Shown piece after piece: positions 1 through 6,716 of a stretch of 64,000 nt of DNA. The translations under genes were made by a program, and so were the position numbers. Under the pieces are notes generated by a model. That model was not told where the DNA came from and ran no database searches. It was given only the letters and a program-made list of their open reading frames with translations. Within the stretch, counting starts at the first letter, position 1; each line of letters opens with the position of its first letter. Source of the DNA: Maribacter aquivivus (GTDB taxonomy: Bacteria > Bacteroidota > Bacteroidia > Flavobacteriales > Flavobacteriaceae); the NCBI RefSeq assembly GCF_900142175.1, contig NZ_FQZX01000004.1:47012-111011 (forward strand), read 5' to 3'.

Positions 1-39
1 TTTTGGCTTTTGGCTTTTGGCTTTTGGCTTTTGGCTTTT
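1..39. repeat. Heptanucleotide tandem array (TTTTGGC)n, cut by window edge
   Basis: Five perfect copies of TTTTGGC are visible, followed by TTTT, and the array probably continues left of the window. The same unit occurs in 12 copies at 12861-12947. Seven is not a multiple of three and no plausible protein is encoded. It belongs to the family of 7-bp-period arrays listed below. Confidence 0.95.
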
Positions 40-105
40 ACTAATAAAAATTTAGCATAGCTAAATACTTGAAATCAAAAGAAGTCTATTTTCTTTATTC
101 CAACC

Positions 106-160
106 TTGTACCTCATACTTCAGAATTCATACTTACTACTTTATACTCTTTTCTTAATAC
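106..160. repeat. Degenerate 7-bp-period array
   Basis: Successive heptads read TTGTACC, TCATACT, TCAGAAT, TCATACT, TACTACT, TTATACT, CTTTTCT. The conserved core is TnnTACT in register every 7 bases. It lies upstream of the transglutaminase-like gene at 255. The rest of 40-254 holds nothing I recognise. Confidence 0.65.
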
Positions 161-254
161 AGAATTTATATTGACATGTCTGCCATTACCTAAGTGAGTA
201 TGCCAAATCTATTTCGTAAATTGAACATGAAATAATTCGCTAATTTTCAATACT

Positions 255-890
255 ATGGATTTCCTATCACCTACTTATTTTTTTGATTATGAAAGTGACG
301 AGATTCAAGACCTGGTTTCTGAATTCAAAAACACGACACTTTCTGAGAAAGAAATTTCTATTGCGCTATATAACAAAGTGCGTGATGCATGGCGATACGA
401 TCCATATAGCCTAAGTTTCAATAAAGAGAAATACCGAGCTAGTGAAATTGCAAAACGACCAAAAGGTCATTGTATAGATAAGTCCATCATCTTAATTGCA
501 GGACTTCGTGCCCTAGGTATACCTGCTAGAATTCACTTAGCGAAAGTTAAAAACCATATTGGCGTAGAACGATTAATAGAGAAATTCGGCTCTAACGAGC
601 TTACTCCCCATGGTATGGTAGATGCTTTTATAAATGACAAGTGGCTGAAGCTCTCTCCTACATTCAATGCATCGTTATGCGAAATGCTTAATGTTGCTCC
701 TTTAGATTTTGATGGAGAAAATGATGCCGTATTACAAGAATTCAGTACAGACGGAACACAGTTTATGGAGTACCTGGAAGACTACGGTCATTTTGAAGAT
801 GTACCTATGGAATTTATGGAACGGAATGCACGTGAGCATTATCCAAATATTTTTGATACCGGCACTAACCAAACGGAATTTCAGTTGTAG
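255..890 (+). CDS. Transglutaminase-like domain protein
   Basis: This 211-residue protein has the papain-like transglutaminase core. The nucleophile region is GHCIDK (Cys73) followed by the helix IILIAGLRALGIPARI, and a His-Gly motif follows at His119. The third position, usually Asp in the Asp-Pro-Thr segment, reads LSPTFN (Ser134 to Asn138), so the canonical Asp is absent. This matches a widespread cytosolic transglutaminase-like family whose segment reads PAFN, so it is more likely family-typical than a lesion. The substrate is unknown; members may act as proteases or amidases. There is no signal peptide. The gene is followed closely by the CPBP protease gene on the same strand, suggesting cotranscription. 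The family call is firm, the function is not. Confidence 0.8.
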   Translation: MDFLSPTYFFDYESDEIQDLVSEFKNTTLSEKEISIALYNKVRDAWRYDPYSLSFNKEKYRASEIAKRPKGHCIDKSIILIAGLRALGIPARIHLAKVKNHIGVERLIEKFGSNELTPHGMVDAFINDKWLKLSPTFNASLCEMLNVAPLDFDGENDAVLQEFSTDGTQFMEYLEDYGHFEDVPMEFMERNAREHYPNIFDTGTNQTEFQL

Positions 891-917
891 GTCAAAAACT
901 GTCATCATATTGTGTTT

Positions 918-1613
918 ATGAAAATATTAAAGGATATTGGAACGCTTCTAAAAACTGGATATATTGAGGGTGATAAACTATTATTAAAAGATCAGATCAG
1001 AATTTTCTTTAAACTGTTAGGTCTAATATTTCTTTTAAAACTTTTTTATTTGGGCATTTCATTGGGGCTAAATTCTATAGATGGCATTGATATTCCTTTA
1101 CCAAGTGAAACTCAAGATTTTGATTCGTATTCCGGTTTCTTAAAGTTTAGCATTCTTGCTATCGTCGCACCAATTTTAGAAGAACTTACTTTTAGATTAG
1201 GACTTAAATTTTCTAAAAGAAATTTTATCGTTATGATTTCTGGTATAATCTACGCCCTTTTAAAAATTGTTCTTGACTTTAGTGTATATATAGCATTAGT
1301 ATCAGCACTAGCGATAGCGACATTTTTGACCTTTACTCTTAGCCCAAAAATTATAATTTCTCTAACGAACTATTGGAAAAATCATCGTTTAATTATCTTC
1401 TATCTTTTAATCATTAGCTTTTCAATTTTACATATTGCTAACTATGATTTAAATTCTACTATAGTAGTTTATATTCCGCTAATAGCATTTTCCCATGTTT
1501 TAGGCGGTGTTGTTTTTAGTTATGCCAGATTAAAATATAATATCCTTTTGGCTATAGGTTTACATATGGCCCATAACGCCCTAATATCATTTCCTTATTT
1601 ATTTTTTAGTTAA
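918..1613 (+). CDS. CPBP (Abi/CAAX-like) intramembrane metalloprotease
   Basis: This is a hydrophobic integral membrane protein with about six to seven membrane segments. The glutamate-rich motif typical of CPBP proteases is present (LEELTFR, EE followed by R four residues on), and the C-terminal HMAHNAL motif supplies the His/Asn metal-site pair. Related proteins cleave prenylated or other membrane substrates, and in several bacteria they protect against self-made bacteriocins. The frame opens at a GTG (912), but the ATG at 918 gives the more natural N-terminus MKILKDIG, so I chose that. It sits 27 bases behind the transglutaminase-like gene. The substrate is unknown. Confidence 0.8.
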   Translation: MKILKDIGTLLKTGYIEGDKLLLKDQIRIFFKLLGLIFLLKLFYLGISLGLNSIDGIDIPLPSETQDFDSYSGFLKFSILAIVAPILEELTFRLGLKFSKRNFIVMISGIIYALLKIVLDFSVYIALVSALAIATFLTFTLSPKIIISLTNYWKNHRLIIFYLLIISFSILHIANYDLNSTIVVYIPLIAFSHVLGGVVFSYARLKYNILLAIGLHMAHNALISFPYLFFS

Positions 1614-1705
1614 TGATTTGATAAAGCTTGAATCTAAATAATTGAAATGTGTACCTTAACTTCTACATTATAACTCACATCTAAACTAATTTAACATTGA
1701 CTCAT

Positions 1706-2293
1706 TTGAAGAACATCTTTTTAATACTAGTCATAGCATTTACATCAGCCAATATTTTTGCACAAGAACCGATGGTATGGACTCCCGATTACGAGTTACA
1801 ACTGAGCGACTACCAATCGTCAGAATCGGAAATTAATGCTGCCCTTACCTCTTATTCTATTTATTCTGGCGCTAAAATTGATTTCGGCTTCAATATGAAT
1901 TCAGTCTCCTTCATGTTCACCAAAAACTTTAATAGTAAGGTAAAAGCCATTTTTCAAAAGAACCTGGCTGTTTTGGTTGCTCCAGATTCATTGACTGCAA
2001 ATCAGCTGCTACAATTCGGAAGGTATGATTTTGATTTGGTAGAACTATACTCCAGAAAAATACGCAAGAAAATATACGAGGAAAAAGGAGCTTTTAGCGA
2101 TTCTAGTTTATTTCAGCCTATTTTCAATGAGCTACAAGAAGAGATGAACACTGTAAGTGCCCAAGTTTTTAAAGCTACAGATTTTGGTAAAGATGCCGAG
2201 TTACTTCAAAAAGAACACAACAAAGTGATAAATGAAATCAATGCACTTTCTGATTTTTGTATGACGTGTAAGCCGAAGAAGAATAGGAAGTAG
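1706..2293 (+). CDS. Secreted protein of unknown function
   Basis: The protein begins with a clear Sec signal peptide (MKNIFLILVIAFTSANIFAQ), with cleavage expected after IFA. The mature part of about 175 residues is mixed alpha/beta, and its C-terminus carries a short CMTC motif and a lysine-rich tail. No ATG starts the frame. Two TTG codons are available, 1697 and 1706; the second gives a typical flavobacterial MKN signal peptide and was chosen. The sequence resembles unnamed flavobacterial periplasmic or cell-surface proteins, and I do not recognise a catalytic family. A short GC hairpin with a T-run just downstream (2309-2324) could terminate its transcript. Confidence 0.65.
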   Translation: MKNIFLILVIAFTSANIFAQEPMVWTPDYELQLSDYQSSESEINAALTSYSIYSGAKIDFGFNMNSVSFMFTKNFNSKVKAIFQKNLAVLVAPDSLTANQLLQFGRYDFDLVELYSRKIRKKIYEEKGAFSDSSLFQPIFNELQEEMNTVSAQVFKATDFGKDAELLQKEHNKVINEINALSDFCMTCKPKKNRK

Positions 2294-2308
2294 TTGTTGG
2301 TTGATTGC

Positions 2309-2324
2309 ACGCTTCGCGTTTTTT
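2309..2324 (+). terminator. Short hairpin plus T-run (ACGC-TTC-GCGT then T6)
   Basis: A 4-bp GC stem with a three-base loop is followed by six Ts, 16 bases after the stop of the secreted-protein gene. The identical 16-base block recurs at 12949-12964, in both cases followed directly by a TATTAA-type heptad array. It may therefore be part of a repeat scaffold rather than a dedicated terminator. Confidence 0.45.
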
Positions 2325-2352
2325 GTATTAAGTATTAAGTACAAAGTATTAA
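2325..2352. repeat. Heptad array (GTATTAA)n
   Basis: Four consecutive heptads: GTATTAA, GTATTAA, GTACAAA, GTATTAA. It follows the hairpin block at 2309-2324, as does the similar array at 12965-12987. Confidence 0.85.
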
Positions 2353-2402
2353 GCCGTTCGAGCTAACTCTTGATTTCTTTAATTGGTCATTTAAAATTGG
2401 TA

Positions 2403-2437
2403 TTACGTACTTTTTACTTAGTACTCTTTACTATAGC
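2403..2437. repeat. Degenerate heptad array (CTTnnTA)n
   Basis: Heptads TTACGTA, CTTTTTA, CTTAGTA, CTCTTTA, CTATAGC run in register up to the start of the palindromic element at 2447. Confidence 0.65.
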
Positions 2438-2446
2438 AAAACGAAA

Positions 2447-2573
2447 TGTCAGTTCGAGTGAATTTTTGAAGCATGAGAAAATTTGTATCGAGAACCTTTG
2501 CATGTTCCATACCTGTTCTCGACACAATTTTATGTCTCCGCTATGCTTCATCATAAAACCACTCGAAGTGACA
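2447..2573. repeat. Palindromic element, copy 1 (TGTCAGTTCGAGTG ends)
   Basis: A 127-bp element with 14-bp terminal inverted repeats (TGTCAGTTCGAGTG at 2447-2460; CACTCGAAGTGACA at 2560-2573) and an inner inverted pair (ATCGAGAAC / GTTCTCGA). It has no coding capacity. It looks like a REP- or MITE-type element common in flavobacteria. Further copies are at 2679-2804 and 30477-30600, with a partial copy near 51379-51432. Confidence 0.85.
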
Positions 2574-2627
2574 TTGATTATATTAATGCCACAGATTGCC
2601 ACGTCGCGGAATGCTCCTCGCAATGAC

Positions 2628-2669
2628 GTATACTTTTTATTTAATACTTAGTACTCTTTACTATAAGTA
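2628..2669. repeat. Heptad array (TAnTACT)n
   Basis: Heptads GTATACT, TTTTATT, TAATACT, TAGTACT, CTTTACT, ATAAGTA lie between the two palindromic elements. Confidence 0.65.
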
Positions 2670-2678
2670 AAACGAAAT

Positions 2679-2804
2679 GTCAGTTCGAGTGAATTTTTGA
2701 AGGATGAGAAAATTTGTATCGAGAACCTCTGCGTGTTCCATACCCGTTCTCGATACAATTTTATGACTCAGCTCTACTACATCATAAAACTACTCGAACT
2801 GACA
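2679..2804. repeat. Palindromic element, copy 2
   Basis: Same structure as the element at 2447-2573. The left end is TGTCAGTTCGAGTG (2679-2692), the right end TACTCGAACTGACA (2791-2804), and the inner pair is ATCGAGAAC/GTTCTCGAT. Confidence 0.85.
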
Positions 2805-2858
2805 TTGATTATATTAATGCCACAGATTGCTACGTCTCTAAATGCTCCTCGCAATGAC

Positions 2859-2914
2859 GTATACTTTTTACTTAAGACTTTGTATTTCGTACCTCGTACC
2901 TCGTACTTAAAACT
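2859..2914. repeat. Eight-copy heptad array (TCGTACC type)
   Basis: Eight heptads in strict register: GTATACT, TTTTACT, TAAGACT, TTGTATT, TCGTACC, TCGTACC, TCGTACT, TAAAACT. The array closes the duplicated repeat block. Confidence 0.8.
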
Positions 2915-3014
2915 TCCCCTAACAACTCAGCATCCAAAACCTACAATTCGGTTATATTGTTTAGTTTCATAATTATGATTACTCCATCTTTGAATAACAT
3001 AAAACCAACCAACC

Positions 3015-3674
3015 ATGGAAAACATCATTGAAATCTTCATTTATATTCATGCCTTTTTTGGTGGTGTGGGGCTAATTACTGGTATTGCTAGTATTGTTGT
3101 AAAAAAAGGAAGGTTAAACCACAAGCGTCTTGGTAAATGGTTTTCGTGGTCTATGATTATTAGTTCTGCGATTTCTTTGGTAATTGCGCGAATGCCCAAC
3201 CACATAAATACCTTTTTATTCTTAATAGGCATTTTTACTATTTATATGGTGCTGGCGGGTAATAGAGCGCTCACATTTAAATCAATAAAAAAAACAAAAG
3301 CAAATTTGACCGATAAATTGGTTTCGGGTAGCATGGCTTTTTCGGCTTTATTAATGATTGGGTTTGGCATCAACGGACTTATTAACGGTTATTCTCACAG
3401 CATTCTTTATCTGTTCTTTGGAATAATAGGTCTATTTCTACCTTACGGAGATTACAAACTATTTAAAAGCACATTAGAAAACAGGAAGCTTTGGCTCATA
3501 AATCATCTTAGTAGAATGTTAGGTGCCCTCATAGCCTCGGTTACCGCATTTATAGTTGCAGGTATGCACCAAGATACACTTTGGGCATGGATTACACCAT
3601 CCGTTATAGGAACTGCCTATATTATCTACTGGATTAAAAAAACGAAAGGAAAAAAGAAACTTAAAACAGCTTAA
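3015..3674 (+). CDS. Integral membrane protein, function unknown
   Basis: This 219-residue protein is mostly hydrophobic, with about six membrane segments and a lysine-rich C-terminal tail (KKTKGKKKLKTA), which is probably cytosolic. The first segment has His and Gly residues (YIHAFFGGVGLITG), and LNHKRLGKWF forms a conserved-looking loop. It resembles uncharacterised DUF2306-like bacterial membrane proteins, but I would not assign a function. The ATG at 3015 follows an AT-rich leader. Its stop codon overlaps the stop of the convergent gldC gene by four bases. Confidence 0.75.
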   Translation: MENIIEIFIYIHAFFGGVGLITGIASIVVKKGRLNHKRLGKWFSWSMIISSAISLVIARMPNHINTFLFLIGIFTIYMVLAGNRALTFKSIKKTKANLTDKLVSGSMAFSALLMIGFGINGLINGYSHSILYLFFGIIGLFLPYGDYKLFKSTLENRKLWLINHLSRMLGALIASVTAFIVAGMHQDTLWAWITPSVIGTAYIIYWIKKTKGKKKLKTA

Positions 3675-4012
3675 TCTTTTTCTTTAAGATTTAGGTTTTC
3701 TGCAAAGTAATCACAGAAATCTTTCATGGTAGCCGTCATTTTATCATCTTGTGTTGCCTTCAAAAAGGTATCGGTCAAAGAAACCAATGTCTGATGAAAA
3801 AATGTTTTCATCTCATCTACAGGCATATCTTTTGTCCACAGGTCAATTTTTAACGACTCTTGATTTTTACTATCCCAAACAGATAAAAGCATTGCTTTTG
3901 CTTCCTCGTTTTCAATACCACCGTCTTGTGCAGACCAGTTTAATGTTTCCGGAATTCTATTTTCATCTAATCCTACGCGCAGTGTAATTTCTGAAGTATG
4001 TAAATCTGCCAT
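3671..4012 (-). CDS. gldC: Gliding motility protein GldC
   Basis: This 113-residue protein without a signal peptide matches GldC, including the N-terminal MADLHTSEITLRVGLDENRIPE and the WSAQDGG segment. In Flavobacterium johnsoniae GldC is needed for full gliding and works with GldB; its biochemical role is still unclear. It starts on the base after the gldB stop codon, so the two are surely cotranscribed and probably translationally coupled. The gene order gldB-gldC matches other gliding Bacteroidetes. Length and sequence are intact. Confidence 0.93.
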   Translation of the reverse strand: MADLHTSEITLRVGLDENRIPETLNWSAQDGGIENEEAKAMLLSVWDSKNQESLKIDLWTKDMPVDEMKTFFHQTLVSLTDTFLKATQDDKMTATMKDFCDYFAENLNLKEKD

Positions 4013-5011
4013 CTAATTTCTCGGTTTGTAATTTGATTTCTTAAATATTTCTTCCGCAGGCATTGTCATTAGTTGCTTAATGCTTACGTCATTATTATTC
4101 ATAAAGGCACGCACAATTTGCCAACCCACGTAACGACCTAGTCTCCCCGGCGATTCGTTGTCCAATTCTAATCCGAATTTAGAAAACGGAGCTGGTTCTA
4201 AAAATCGCTGATTCAATTTATTATCGGTACTATATAAATATTCGTTTTCAATAAAATTTCTCCACATAGGCTCTTCATTGGCAACTGCCCAATCCATTTC
4301 CTCTTGTGAATATCCTATTTTTTTATCATCGCCCGCTTCTGGCATCAATTTATCCTTAAGGTATAATTCTTTTCCAAAATAAACCATTCGCGCAAGATAT
4401 GTACGGTCTCTAGGTTTTGGCACAACTTGCTTAGCAAATGAACTAGCGACATCACTCACTAAAAAATTACGATCTAAAGAGTGTGCTATGTAACGTTGAA
4501 AGCCGCCATAATATTTATGCTCAGATCCTAAGTAATTATCAAGACTGATAAATAACAAACTATCGGTTAGGATAATCCTATTATTGTAATCAACATCATT
4601 AGTTACCGTAAGTACTTTTGGGACCTTGTATTCTGGGAAATAATATTTGATGTGTTTGAATAATTGTACCAGTCCTTCTTCTTCAACTTCAAAACTACGA
4701 AAGGCATTACCCACCTCTTGAAACAATTCTATTTGTAGAGAATCCTCCATCTTGGCAATCCAAACACTATCTGGTGCCGGAAACAAGTACGGATACGTTT
4801 TACGCAATGCCGGTAACCCCTTCTCGCCAGAAGCGGCAAACTCACGATCAAATCGCGAAATTTTAAGGTCTATCGGTATAGCAGCAATCTCTTCGGCGAC
4901 CTTATCACTATCATTACAGCTAGAAAGAATGAAAAAAACTGATAATAGTATAAAAATAGGTTTGACCTTGGTAAGTATTTTACAATACATTTTATTATTC
5001 ACAGTGTTCAA
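4013..5011 (-). CDS. gldB: Gliding motility lipoprotein GldB
   Basis: This is a lipoprotein of about 332 residues. The hydrophobic signal ends in a lipobox (FFILSSC), so the mature protein is acylated at Cys. The segment with FDREFA and the region around HYYGGFQRYIAHSLDRNFLV are characteristic of GldB, an essential component for gliding in F. johnsoniae that interacts functionally with the type IX secretion/gliding apparatus. An in-frame ATG seven codons in (position 4990) gives a more usual signal peptide (MYCKILTKVKPIF) and may be the real start. It is transcribed divergently from nadE, with a possible promoter at 5025-5032, and is followed directly by gldC. Confidence 0.93.
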   Translation of the reverse strand: MNTVNNKMYCKILTKVKPIFILLSVFFILSSCNDSDKVAEEIAAIPIDLKISRFDREFAASGEKGLPALRKTYPYLFPAPDSVWIAKMEDSLQIELFQEVGNAFRSFEVEEEGLVQLFKHIKYYFPEYKVPKVLTVTNDVDYNNRIILTDSLLFISLDNYLGSEHKYYGGFQRYIAHSLDRNFLVSDVASSFAKQVVPKPRDRTYLARMVYFGKELYLKDKLMPEAGDDKKIGYSQEEMDWAVANEEPMWRNFIENEYLYSTDNKLNQRFLEPAPFSKFGLELDNESPGRLGRYVGWQIVRAFMNNNDVSIKQLMTMPAEEIFKKSNYKPRN

Positions 5012-5024
5012 CTTATTTTTATGG

Positions 5025-5032
5025 CAAAGTTA
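5025..5032 (-). promoter_or_regulatory. Possible -7 box (TAACTTTG) for gldBC
   Basis: This is an exact match to the Bacteroidetes -7 consensus TAnnTTTG, read on the minus strand 14 bases upstream of the annotated gldB start. No convincing -33 TTTG is visible at the usual distance. If real, it would favour the internal gldB start at 4990. Confidence 0.35.
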
Positions 5033-5060
5033 ATTGATTTTACTAAATAATTAGAGCGGT

Positions 5061-5849
5061 ATGCAAACGGAAAAGGTAATTGAGCACATTGTTAATTGGT
5101 TAAAGGATTATGCTACAAATGCAAAACAGAAAGGTTTTGTCATTGGTATATCTGGCGGAATAGATTCTGCAGTCACTTCAACCCTATGTGCAAAGACAGG
5201 TTTAGACCTTCTTTGTTTAGAAATGCCAATTCACCAAGCCGAGAATCAAAGTGACCGAGCATCTCGACATATTGAATGGTTACAAGAGAATTTTAAGAAT
5301 GTAAAAAGACAACCGGTAAACCTTACACCCGTGTTCGATAGTTTGGTAGCTGCCTTACCTACTGTTGACAATGAAGAGGACAGATTTATGTCTTTAGCAA
5401 ATACACGTGCACGTTTACGCATGACCAGTCTTTATTATTTTGCTGCTCTAGAACGCTACCTTGTAGCCGGAACCGGTAATAAGGTGGAGGATTTTGGAGT
5501 TGGCTTTTACACCAAATACGGAGATGGCGGCGTAGATTTGAGTCCGATAGCTGATTTAATGAAAACCGAAGTTTATGCCATTGCAAAGGTTTTAGGCATT
5601 AACGAAGAGATAATAGGTGCTGCACCAACTGATGGATTGTGGGGCGATGACAGAACAGATGAAGATCAAATAGGTGCTTCTTACCCTGAGCTAGAATGGG
5701 CAATGGACATGAAGGACGAGGGTAAAACAATTAATGACTTTGAAGGTAGAAAGAAAGAGGTCTTTACTATATTCATGAGACTGAATACAATGAACCAACA
5801 TAAAATGTTACCAATACCTGTTTGTGAGATTCCAAAACAGTTAAAATAA
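5061..5849 (+). CDS. nadE: NH3-dependent NAD+ synthetase
   Basis: This 262-residue enzyme converts deamido-NAD+ to NAD+ with ATP and ammonia, the last step of NAD biosynthesis. The PP-loop ATP pyrophosphatase motif GISGGIDSAVTS lies near the N-terminus. GTGNKVEDFGVGFYTKYGDGGVD forms the deamido-NAD/ammonia site, followed by the PTDGLW loop. There is no N-terminal glutaminase (nitrilase) domain, so free ammonia is expected to be the donor. The length is typical for the ammonia-dependent form. It is divergent from gldB. Confidence 0.93.
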   Translation: MQTEKVIEHIVNWLKDYATNAKQKGFVIGISGGIDSAVTSTLCAKTGLDLLCLEMPIHQAENQSDRASRHIEWLQENFKNVKRQPVNLTPVFDSLVAALPTVDNEEDRFMSLANTRARLRMTSLYYFAALERYLVAGTGNKVEDFGVGFYTKYGDGGVDLSPIADLMKTEVYAIAKVLGINEEIIGAAPTDGLWGDDRTDEDQIGASYPELEWAMDMKDEGKTINDFEGRKKEVFTIFMRLNTMNQHKMLPIPVCEIPKQLK

Positions 5850-6014
5850 CAACTCATCTAAGAATCAAGGTATTAAATCGAAAATAAAGTCTGAAATTAT
5901 ACGTTACTAATAAAATAATGCAACTTTGACTTCTAATTTAGAATTTTAAGCCTTACATTGCATGTAGTCTTTTCAGACAAAAAGGTTCCAAAATCTATAT
6001 AAAAAAAACAATTA

Positions 6015-6644
6015 ATGATCAAAGTTTTAATAGCGGATAACCACCCTATCATAAGAATGGGAGTTAGGAAGGTTCTAGAATCCGCTGAGGGATTTGAACT
6101 GATCGATGAGGTAGCTACTACCGAAGAACTTTTTGAAAAACTTAAAGACACAACCCCCGATGTAGTCATGCTAGAAATGGATATTCCTGATGTAAATGGA
6201 ATAGCGGCATTACGAAGAATTAAAAAAGATTACGCGGACGTAAAAGTCCTTATGTACAGCGGTCAATCTGAAGATGTTTACGCCTTAAGTGCCATTAGAG
6301 CTGGTGCATTCGGGTATTTATCGAAATCTTCTGGTGTAGAATACATTACTGCAGCAGTAACTAAAGTAAGTGAAGGTAGCATGTTTATTACAAACGAACT
6401 TGCACAGCGTCTTGCTTTCGATGAAGGAACTAAAAAACCAAGAAGGTTCTTTAGAAAACTATCTACTAGAGAAATAGAAGTATTAAAACTTTTAGCTAGT
6501 GGTAAACGTAACAAAGAAGTTGCATTAGGTTTGAACCTAAATGAAAAAACAGTTAGTACCTATAAAGCTCGTTTAATGAAAAAATTAAATGTAGATAATA
6601 TGGTAGATTTATTACAACAGGCAAAAGCCTTAGAATTGTACTAA
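6015..6644 (+). CDS. NarL/LuxR-type response regulator with Glu at the phospho-acceptor site
   Basis: This 209-residue protein has an N-terminal receiver domain (about 1-120) and a C-terminal LuxR helix-turn-helix (about 145-205: LSTREIEVLKLLASGKRNKEVALGLNLNEKTVSTYKARLMKKL). The phospho-acceptor aspartate, normally in a VVLLDIRMP context, reads VVMLEMDIP, placing Glu54 where Asp is expected. The acidic pair is Asp8/Asn9, and Lys is retained in GYLSKSS. A Glu at this place often mimics phosphorylation, so the protein may be constitutively active or atypically regulated. Asp56, two residues on, is an alternative acceptor. No kinase gene is nearby. It is a singleton ended by a strong terminator. 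Confidence 0.88.
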   Translation: MIKVLIADNHPIIRMGVRKVLESAEGFELIDEVATTEELFEKLKDTTPDVVMLEMDIPDVNGIAALRRIKKDYADVKVLMYSGQSEDVYALSAIRAGAFGYLSKSSGVEYITAAVTKVSEGSMFITNELAQRLAFDEGTKKPRRFFRKLSTREIEVLKLLASGKRNKEVALGLNLNEKTVSTYKARLMKKLNVDNMVDLLQQAKALELY

Positions 6645-6668
6645 ATTCTTACAACTGAATAAAATATA

Positions 6669-6696
6669 AAAAGACCTGCTTTGCGGGTCTTTTTTA
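6669..6696 (+). terminator. Intrinsic terminator between response regulator and dnaG
   Basis: The stem AAGACCTGC/GCGGGTCTT (one G-T pair, TTT loop) is followed by a T-run. The A-run on the other side makes it usable in both directions, for the convergent response regulator and dnaG genes. Confidence 0.85.
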
Positions 6697-6716
6697 TTTA
6701 TGATACTTTCTAAAAA

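Larger units (their letters stand above)
2410..2866. repeat. Tandem duplication of a ~228-bp composite repeat unit
   Basis: Two adjacent units (about 2410-2637 and 2638-2866) are close to 90 percent identical by eye. Each contains, in order, a heptad array, a palindromic element bounded by TGTCAGTTCGAGTG and its complement, a short spacer, and a second repeat containing AGATTGC...GCAATGACG. The 2294-3014 interval therefore has no gene. Open frames across it (2370-2651, 2697-2972) arise from the duplicated repeat and have no coding character. Confidence 0.85.

Noticed and set aside
2370..2972. Two open frames of about 90 codons in the repeat block (2370-2651 and 2697-2972)
   Set aside because: They lie on the two copies of the duplicated non-coding repeat, share its palindromes, and have no protein-like composition.
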